Shown piece by piece: positions 57,283 to 64,000 of a stretch of DNA of 64,000 bases. How positions within the stretch are numbered: position 1 is the first letter of the stretch; the number at the start of each line of letters is the position of its first letter. The translations under genes and the position numbers were made by a program. This stretch comes from Henricia sp. BOLD:AAB3569 (lineage: Eukaryota; Echinodermata; Asteroidea; Spinulosida; Echinasteridae): the NCBI GenBank assembly GCA_037783545.1, contig JBBELK010000297.1:682001-746000 (forward strand). Direction: 5' to 3'. Below the pieces are notes generated by a model, which saw nothing but the letters and a program-made list of their open reading frames with translations, did no database searches and was not told where the DNA came from.

Positions 57283-57566
57283 CATGCAGTCCGTTGCCTT
57301 GTGCATGGTTGTGCTTTGCAGGTAATGTTGCATAGGCATATTAAACCGTGGTCCGTTATTTAGTAACCATAATTTGTGAAGTTAATTGGCCTAATTAACA
57401 ATCAGTAAATGTTCACGGAAAGATAGCACCAAAGTGGAAAGAAAGCACTGAAAATGAAATGTTTCTACTAGTTTCTTCAAAACTGATTGGTACTCTTTAT
57501 TTTGTGTTTTGCAGCGTTTATGCTTGCCGCTGTCCGTAGTGAAAATAGCAAACGAGATGTGGAGGT
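57283..57566 (+). CDS. Possible 5' exons of a small secreted-protein gene
   Basis: A first exon could be ATGCAGTCCGTTGCCTTGTG.. ending TGCAG|GTAATG (57283-57320), encoding a hydrophobic MQSVALCMVVLC start. A second segment, FMLAAVRSENSKRDVE ending GAG|GTAGGT (to 57566), looks like a signal-peptide end and pro-region. With the obvious acceptor at 57514 the phases do not match; with an acceptor after GTCCGTAG they would. No further exons are found in the window, which carries a LINE fragment next. Low confidence. Confidence 0.2.
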
Positions 57567-57754
57567 AGGTAGGAGCCTATCAGTTTTTATAAAATTACTT
57601 TTAAATTCCACGTGCAGCTTCAAGCCAGTTGATGTTCATTTCATGACGTGCAAATCCCCCGATATATGTTTTACCTTTAAAAGACCCCTGAAATGCTAAA
57701 TAACTTTGTGCGCATGTCCTTTCTGCGCGGAGAGATTATTTAAAGAGGGCGCTT

Positions 57755-58268
57755 CGTATAATTGATTACCCAACTGCATTATCTTATAATAACCTTCTGG
57801 AAAAATTTAATATTGACAGATTGTCGATTAGACGCACCATGCTAGCAACTCGTTTTGCCAAATCACTGTTTACTTCTCCTATACATCGCCATTTCTTGCC
57901 CCAAACACGACAATTTACATCAGGTCGTATAGTCTCAGGAATGGCAATCAAATTGATATTCCTCGAGCAAGAACTCAGAGGTTCAGTCAGTCCCCCATAC
58001 CTTACTTTGTGCAATTACTTAATAATGATTTACTTAACTCATAGGTTGTCTGTTTTTTCATCTGGTTGTTCTCTGTTTTGTAACGTCGAGTGACAATGCT
58101 CATCTTTGTTGTGTGTTTTTTGTGCTTCAATTTGTTTCTCAGTTTAATCTTAATGGTGTGTTTTTTTTTTCTTTTCTATATTGTAAACCAAATGTTTTTA
58201 GTCTTTGACTTTTTATTTGGTCAATTTTAAATAAACCGATCAATCAATCAATCAATCAATCAATCAAT
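57755..58268 (+). pseudogene. 3' end of a CR1/L2-like LINE with (ATCA)n tail
   Basis: The plus strand encodes DYPTALSYNNLLEKFNIDRL then RRTMLATRFAKSLFTSPIHR, matching the C-terminal region of CR1/L2-type reverse transcriptase proteins. After about 65 codons the frame shifts by one base, and the neighbouring frame continues with IPRARTQRFSQSPIPYFVQL to a stop near 58042. A 3' UTR and a tail of about seven ATCA units (58238-58268) follow. It is severely 5'-truncated and frameshifted. Confidence 0.75.
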
Positions 58269-58370
58269 TTGTCTAGGAAGATATTACTAACTGTTCATTT
58301 TGATGCAAAATTAACAAAAGGTAGCATAATTTTCCAACTTTTGATTTTTTTTTTACAGAAACAAACTGCA

Positions 58371-58983
58371 ATAGACTACTAAAGTGAAAACGTCACCCTT
58401 TGTGTGTTGCCATGGTTTTTGGGTCTACACTAAAACCAGTGAAAGTTGCACTGCCCGTGTTTGGGCCGATTTGGGCGTACAATTTTTTTTTAAAGTTAAA
58501 TAGGTATTTTTCTAGAATAGAAAAAGTTATCAGCTTTCATTTGGTACCAAGAACGTAAAAATCCGTCAAGGATTAATGCCAGTCGATTAAAAACAAGAAA
58601 TGATTAAAAGGCTGGCAGGTCATTTAATCGACAGGGTTATGACGTAAATGTACATGTGCGCGTACATGTGTACATTGTACACATACTATGTACATATGAG
58701 CGTACGCGCACATGTACAACATGTGAAGCACGTTTCAAGAAAAGGCTTGTATCTCCAATTCCCGACTTCGGAAATTTAAGTTTTTGATATTTTTCGTTAC
58801 AGAGACACGTAAGCTTTCTAAATTCGTTCGCTTGTGTAAATTAATTTTTTTTAATCCTTTCACCGAAACACGGGCAATGCAACTTGAACTGTTTCCCTGC
58901 GCTATACCAATGGACGTTTTAGATACCACCGAATGTTTAGACCCAATTACCATGGCAACGGACGTCACACTTTAGTAGTCTAT
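58371..58983. mobile_element. 613-bp element with ATAGACTACTAAAGTG ends
   Basis: ATAGACTACTAAAGTGAAAACG at the left is mirrored by a right end CACACTTTAGTAGTCTAT. Sub-terminal GTTGCCATGGTTTTTGGGTC and GACCCAATTACCATGGCAAC match the 181-bp element at 9040-9220. The longer interior holds a 16-bp inverted repeat GTACATGTGCGCGTAC at 58650 and 58702. Confidence 0.75.
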
Positions 58984-59276
58984 AGGGCGTTGTTTGAACG
59001 CACAAGAGACATGTAAAGGAAAAATATATAAATACAAACCGAAATTGTGGCAAACTGCTGCAGTTTCCAGCCCAATGTTTTCATGGCTTACATAAACAGG
59101 CAACATGTAAAACAAAACAAAACAGCTAAAATTTCAGCAAGTTGGAGAAAATAGTGCACAGTTGAGTGTGGTTTTCCTGTTTTCCTACAATTAATGTGAC
59201 AACTGAAAATGTATTGGGGGTGTTGGTTTGTGACGTAACAAATTTTTCTTTGCTTTTCTTTTTTAGCTTTCATCAT

Positions 59277-59447
59277 ATAGACTGCCGAAGTGAATACGTC
59301 AACTTTTGTTGGTTGCCTAGGCAATTGGATCTAAACTAAAAATCACTCAACCGTGTCCCAGTGCTTTTCCAGTGGTACTTTTCCCGACGGCCATGATAGT
59401 TTAGATCCAATCGCCATGGCAACGCACGCCACACTTCGGCAGTCTAT
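59277..59447. mobile_element. 171-bp MITE with ATAGACTGCCGAAGTG ends
   Basis: ATAGACTGCCGAAGTG at the left pairs with CACTTCGGCAGTCTAT-type right end (ACACTTCGGCAGTCTAT). Inner symmetrical blocks (GGTTGCCTAGGCAATTGGAT against ATCCAATCGCCATGGCAAC) make it a sister family of the ATAGACTACTAAAG elements. Relatives missing one end lie at about 59985-60142 and 63052-63209. Confidence 0.75.
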
Positions 59448-59558
59448 TGTGAGACATTTGGCCCGTCTCCTAGTTCATGCTACCTTGCTCCCTTTGAGCC
59501 AGTCTGCGGGTTTTACCAGAGTCTATAATCTACCATTCAGCAGTCTGTGTAGTCTATA

Positions 59559-59727
59559 GGGGCGTTCGAGATGCTTACACCGGGTAACACCAACTTACAC
59601 CGGAGCGTTCTTTAAGCCATCACGTGTTACACGCGATCTGCCCCTGTGGCAGCTACTACTGCCCGAGCTCGCGAGCGAGTCTGTGGTGTAACCCTCTGTT
59701 ACCCGATGTAAGCATCTCGAACGCCCC
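59559..59727. mobile_element. 169-bp MITE with GGGGCGTTCGAGATGCTTAC ends
   Basis: GGGGCGTTCGAGATGCTTAC and its exact inverse GTAAGCATCTCGAACGCCCC bound the element, continued by ACCGGGTAACA against TGTTACCCGATG. TA is present on both flanks. The GC-rich middle contains CGAGCTCGCGAGCGAG. Confidence 0.8.
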
Positions 59728-59747
59728 TAATGTAAAGCAATTCATGA

Positions 59748-60469
59748 CGGACGGTTTCCCGCGGACGCCATGTACAAAAACGGGGACTGCCCAGTCCTCT
59801 AATCGTCACGTGATAGTACGTCTTGTCTGTAACTCCACCCACGTTTGTTACGACTTCGTGTCTTCCAAAAGCGATTTTTAAATATTTTAATGGATGTGCG
59901 TATGCATGAACAAACAATCACCCAAAATCCGTCATGCACTTTGAACCCATGGCCTCGGGATTCAGTCCCTTATGAAAGCCGAAGTGTGGCGTGCGTTGCC
60001 GTGGCAATTGGATCTAAACTATCATTACCGTCGGGAAAAGTACTATTGGAAAAGCACTGGGACACGGTTGAGTGATTTTTAGTTTAGATCCAATTGCCTA
60101 GGCAACCAACAAAGGTTGACGTATTCACTTCGGCAGTCTATTGGCTCTCGCAATATAATCGGCAGGAAAAATATCTGCTCCCATGTATGGATTTGTAGTG
60201 CGAATTTTACCCAATAATTAACTGCATGAAAAAATGAAACAATCTTTTGAATTTAGCTGACGGGGCGCCAATATAATTTACTGCTTAAAACGGGCCTCCC
60301 ACTGTGCGATTTTTGCTACGAATTGGGTACGATTAGCTACGATTTGGTACGATTGTGTATACACTATACATAATCGTAGCTAATCGTACATATTTCGTGG
60401 CAAAATTCGCACAGTGGGAGGCCCGCTTAAAGCGGGCCTCACTGTGCGATTTTCTTATACGATTTGCTA
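59748..60469 (+). repeat. Recent 0.7-kb duplication, copy 1
   Basis: It is nearly identical to 62835-63536. I noticed one substitution (60371 T against C) and one 20-bp extra block (59871-59890) in this copy. It includes the right part of a GCCGAAGTG-type MITE and a complete hairpin MITE at 60289-60427. It stops abruptly inside a second hairpin after ATACGATTTGCTA. Confidence 0.85.
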
Positions 60470-60589
60470 GTTTGAACTTTGAACGAACAGGCGAGTGACC
60501 GCGAGCAAGCTCGTGGGACTGTAATGTTTGCTGCCAACAGAGGGCGCTGTTGCACACCACCGTAAAGTGGAGTTGGGCAGTCTATGGGC

Positions 60590-60758
60590 GTGTTTGTTTT
60601 GGACGGATCCCACAGATACTGTGACGGATCCAGATTCAGATCTGCGCAGATCCAATTCACGTGACTTGAATTCCTAGTCGAGAGCGGTTACGTTTGTTTC
60701 TGCGCGTAAAATAACTCGGGATCTGGATTCGGATCTGTCGTGAAACAAACACGCCCTA
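60590..60758. mobile_element. MITE with GGGCGTGTTTGTTTTGGACG ends
   Basis: GGGCGTGTTTGTTT at the left and AAACAAACACGCCC at the right are inverted repeats. Inner blocks CGGATCC and CAGATCTGCGCAGATCC are partly symmetrical. A decayed relative is in intron 10 at 16314-16655. Confidence 0.7.
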
Positions 60759-60766
60759 AGGGTGCA

Positions 60767-61241
60767 CCCAAGTATAAAATAGGGCTCCCATAGGAACTAA
60801 TGCTAAATGCCCCATTTTCAAAAATCATTTAAAAATACTCACAACTCTCTCAGCTTTTTAGGACAACAACCAAAATACTCATCGAAATCTCATCTTTTCA
60901 ATTCTGTTCAATTTTATGAGGGTAATCCGTCACTTTTATTCCCTAATTTCCACTTGAAACAAAACTACCCCTGCAACAGTGGAAATTGCTAAACAGACCA
61001 GCGTCCATTTTGGAACAAAGGCACATACGCTACTGGGTAAAATAGGGCCACTTTTAGGAGCTACATTGTCCAAAATGTTTATAGTTATGGAAGAAAAAAT
61101 ACCCCACATCACGGCGATGGCCACATTGTACACAAGACCACACTCGTTCAGCTCGCAACTCTCTCTAATAAAGAAGAATTTCAGGGCATACGAAATATTC
61201 ATGAGCTCGGCGCACGGATCTCTGACTATACATTTATTGCC
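60767..61241. mobile_element. Inverted copy of the 464-bp CCAAGTAAATAGG element
   Basis: It matches 5741-6204 in reverse orientation along most of its length, for example CTACTGGGTAAAATAGGGCC and TTAGGAGCTACATTGTCCAA. The ends are more diverged (CCAAGTATAAAATAGGGC at the left). Confidence 0.65.
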
Positions 61242-62834
61242 ATGATAGAGGCAAGGAAAAGTGGAAAAATGTATTTTTGAGAACGATACACCTAGCTAGC
61301 TGTAAGTGACTGGATGTCTACTGGGAGTGCTGCATGTCAAACTGAAAAGGAATTATTTCATGGTGGAACGGGAAGAGGTTTTTATTATTATTAAAGAGGA
61401 AGAATCCCCCTTGACGAAAATCCAGCATTTAGGCTTTTTTTCGATAGTCCAAACATCCCTCTTGCCGACGTGAATTTTTATTATTTTTTAATTGTCGGTT
61501 TTAAGTGGATAAATTGCAAGCAAAAGTGCGCTTTTCGAAAATGAGATTTTCGCGATTTCTGAAACGCTCATTAGGTATTCATGATATGCGCGTAACCCCG
61601 TGACGCAATCCTGAGAAAGAGAAGTCAACACGATTGTTAGCTCCATACGTTTACACGCAAAAAAATTGGAAAACCGTCTCTGTTAGATGGTGTTTTTTGA
61701 AGAATTTTGTTGGTCCAAAAAGCCAGAGATATGCCCAGTAGCTGCGTAGTTGTATGTTTTAACAGACACTATGAAAAAAAAAAAGAGCAGAAAGATTTTC
61801 TTTTCTATTACCAAGAGAGAGAAAAATGAGTCGCTCATTCTAACTTGTACCGGGCGATGTTCAAACACGTCGAAGCTTCCCCCGCAGTGAACCGTCCAAT
61901 GCTGTAGACAGACCGCTGTGAATGCCGTTCGTTCAGTGACAAGACCACCCGTCGCATACGCGCAATGCACCAGTATTTACTTCAAAAGAGCTTCACTGTG
62001 AGCGACAATTTCACCGTTTTTTTTCCACAAAACAGGTAATAGTAGAGTGTTGTCATATTACATGAAGTGTTTTTCACGTTTGTATTTTGAATTACAACAA
62101 GGACAAAACAGGCATGATAAACATTCACTTCGTGTATTTTCCATTCAATAGGCCTACTGCACAGGCCGTTTTGTATGTTTCTCAGGATGACGTCAAAACC
62201 CTGTTGATAAACAGACCAAGTGACCTCGAGCGTTTCAGAATTCGGGTGAAGAGGGTCGGAACTGCTTTACGTTTTAAGCAAAAGCCTGTCGATTTTTTTT
62301 GAAAAACAAGTTGTGATGGTGTTGTAGACACATACACCTCCATGATTAACAGAAAAACTAAAAAATGTGGACGGGGGGATTCTAGCTGTTTAACGAGTTA
62401 CCTTTATAGCAGTTTACCAGTTGTTCTAAAATCGAAATGGTTACTGTTTTGCAAGTACATGTACTATGTGATTTTTCATGTGGGTCAGAAAACAAATTCC
62501 CGCTCAATTGCCTAGATATTTTTTTTCTTTGAAAATGCAATCAGGCTGATATGGTTAATACTGATAATGTCTGGTGAATGAATTATTGACTTATTGCATA
62601 ACAAGGACACAATTCGCTTCCCTGGTCCAAGTTCCCTTCTCGTCCCTTTAATTTGTGGACTGGAGTTTTGCTCGGGAATTTGATATGTTAATTAAATACA
62701 TGCCCTATTGTTGCCAGATTTTGATTTGAATGTATTGTTATCACCCGATGTCTTTCTGATTATTGATTTGTTTGTTTGATTAACTGACTTTAAAACAATC
62801 TTTTATATAGGCTACCGACTCTTACTCTCGCTAC
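61242..62834. other. Gene-free stretch
   Basis: No gene, RNA or recognised repeat can be supported. Short open frames (for example 61683-61970 minus, 62087-62302 plus) lack domains and splice context. Confidence 0.45.
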
Positions 62835-63536
62835 CGGACGGTTTCCCGCGGACGCCATGTACAAAAACGGGGACTGCCCAGTCCTCTAATCGTCACGTGA
62901 TAGTACGTCTTGTCTGTAACTCCACCCACGTTTGTTACGACTTCGTGTCTTCCAAAATGGATGTGCGTATGCATGAACAAACAATCACCCAAAATCCGTC
63001 ATGCACTTTGAACCCATGGCCTCGGGATTCAGTCCCTTATGAAAGCCGAAGTGTGGCGTGCGTTGCCGTGGCAATTGGATCTAAACTATCATTACCGTCG
63101 GGAAAAGTACTATTGGAAAAGCACTGGGACACGGTTGAGTGATTTTTAGTTTAGATCCAATTGCCTAGGCAACCAACAAAGGTTGACGTATTCACTTCGG
63201 CAGTCTATTGGCTCTCGCAATATAATCGGCAGGAAAAATATCTGCTCCCATGTATGGATTTGTAGTGCGAATTTTACCCAATAATTAACTGCATGAAAAA
63301 ATGAAACAATCTTTTGAATTTAGCTGACGGGGCGCCAATATAATTTACTGCTTAAAACGGGCCTCCCACTGTGCGATTTTTGCTACGAATTGGGTACGAT
63401 TAGCTACGATTTGGTACGATTGTGTATACACTATACACAATCGTAGCTAATCGTACATATTTCGTGGCAAAATTCGCACAGTGGGAGGCCCGCTTAAAGC
63501 GGGCCTCACTGTGCGATTTTCTTATACGATTTGCTA
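62835..63536 (+). repeat. Recent 0.7-kb duplication, copy 2
   Basis: This is the partner of 59748-60469, lacking the 20-bp block of copy 1 at 62957/62958. The sequence continues uninterrupted into a complete second hairpin MITE, so this copy looks ancestral to the truncated copy 1 at that end. Confidence 0.85.
63356..63494. mobile_element. 139-bp hairpin MITE with CGGGCCTCCCACTGTGCGAT ends, TAA flanks
   Basis: AACGGGCCTCCCACTGTGCG at the left is mirrored by CGCACAGTGGGAGGCCCGCT at the right. GGTACGATTAGCTACGATT blocks and their complements fill the arms. TAA lies at both flanks (63353-63355 and 63495-63497), a 3-bp duplication expected of Harbinger-type elements. Confidence 0.75.
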
Positions 63537-63640
63537 CGATTAGCTACGATTGTGTGTAGAGTCTATCGACAGTCTCTGGTAATCGTACCAAATCGTAGGA
63601 AATACGTGGCAAAAATCGCACACTGAGTGGGAGGCCCGCT
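63498..63640. mobile_element. 143-bp hairpin MITE, head-to-tail with its neighbour and sharing a TAA
   Basis: AGCGGGCCTCACTGTGCGAT at the left and TGAGTGGGAGGCCCGCT at the right are its ends. TAA flanks at 63495-63497 (shared with the preceding element) and 63641-63643. Confidence 0.75.
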
Positions 63641-63642
63641 TA

Positions 63643-63762
63643 ACTTGGTCTAAACATTCGCTGGTGATCATAGCACAGGGAAAACAGTTCACTGGTTTTA
63701 GTGTAGACCCAGTAACATTGGCAACGCACAAATGGTGACGTTTTAACTTTAGTACTCTATTC
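63643..63762. mobile_element. Fragment of an ATAGACTACTAAAG-type element
   Basis: GGTCTAAACATTCGCTGGTGATC, then AGTGTAGACCCAGTAACATTGG and a right end TTTAGTACTCTATT match the right two thirds of 9040-9220. The left end is missing at the junction with the hairpin MITE. Confidence 0.65.
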
Positions 63763-64000
63763 CTTGTTCTTCACTTTTTTTCCCCTGTAATAACAAGGTA
63801 ATTTGCAAAGTCCCATTAACCTCTTATTAACGAAGCTAAATCGATTGTTAACCAGTTAACGCCGGGATTATTTCAAACATTGCTGTCCATAGGCGCGGAT
63901 TTATTATTGGTCAAAGCAGTAACCATGCGGTGTAAAGTAGGTTCATTATGTCATGTCGATACACCGTCTTTTTTTTGTACACCCAATGCAACTGTTTTGC

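Noticed and set aside
62897-63142. 81-residue frame repeated at 59845-60075
   Set aside because: The shared translation is due to the recent DNA duplication and runs through a MITE. There is no sign of selection on protein.

Overview
This window is eukaryotic. It holds one long intron-rich gene on the minus strand and a dense population of mobile elements, with no bacterial-style operons. The gene encodes a 12-TM SLC6 Na+/Cl- dependent transporter that looks most like a glycine transporter. Its frame could be followed through 13 coding exons (1,833 nt, 610 codons plus stop) from the ATG at 54656 to the stop at 14857. Every junction is GT-AG and the phases match. Genome style (AT-rich, very many TACATGTA-type palindromes, an I-group LINE with microsatellite tail, tRNA-headed SINEs, many fold-back DNA elements) suggests a marine invertebrate, probably a deuterostome such as an echinoderm or amphioxus. 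That assignment is an inference.

Layout: 1-14,850 lies downstream (3') of the transporter and is almost entirely repeats: a hairpin minisatellite, several inverted-repeat DNA elements, tRNA-derived SINEs and a 70-bp perfect palindrome. 14,857-54,656 is the transporter. Its largest intron (19,413-39,725) carries a nearly complete 6.5-kb I-group non-LTR retrotransposon (30,057-36,581). This LINE lies in the same orientation as the host gene, has a 12-bp target-site duplication, an intact gag-like ORF1, and an ORF2 cut by one in-frame stop. The 40.9-48.4 kb intron holds several DNA elements, including a 1,162-bp CAGGG-ended element with 5-bp target duplications whose empty site is preserved at a paralogous repeat elsewhere in the window. 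54.7-56.0 kb holds the probable 5' non-coding exon and promoter. 56-64 kb is again repeats: an 814-bp element with 9-bp target duplications, a CR1/L2-like LINE tail, a recent 0.7-kb duplication, and tandem hairpin elements that share a TAA.

Only the transporter is a confident host gene. A possible small secreted-protein 5' end at about 57.28-57.57 kb is reported at low confidence. The most notable observations are the LINE 3' UTR hairpins that co-vary between three copies, the transposon whose last base forms position +5 of a transporter splice donor, the in-window empty site, and several apparently undescribed short repeat families. I found no new multi-gene system.
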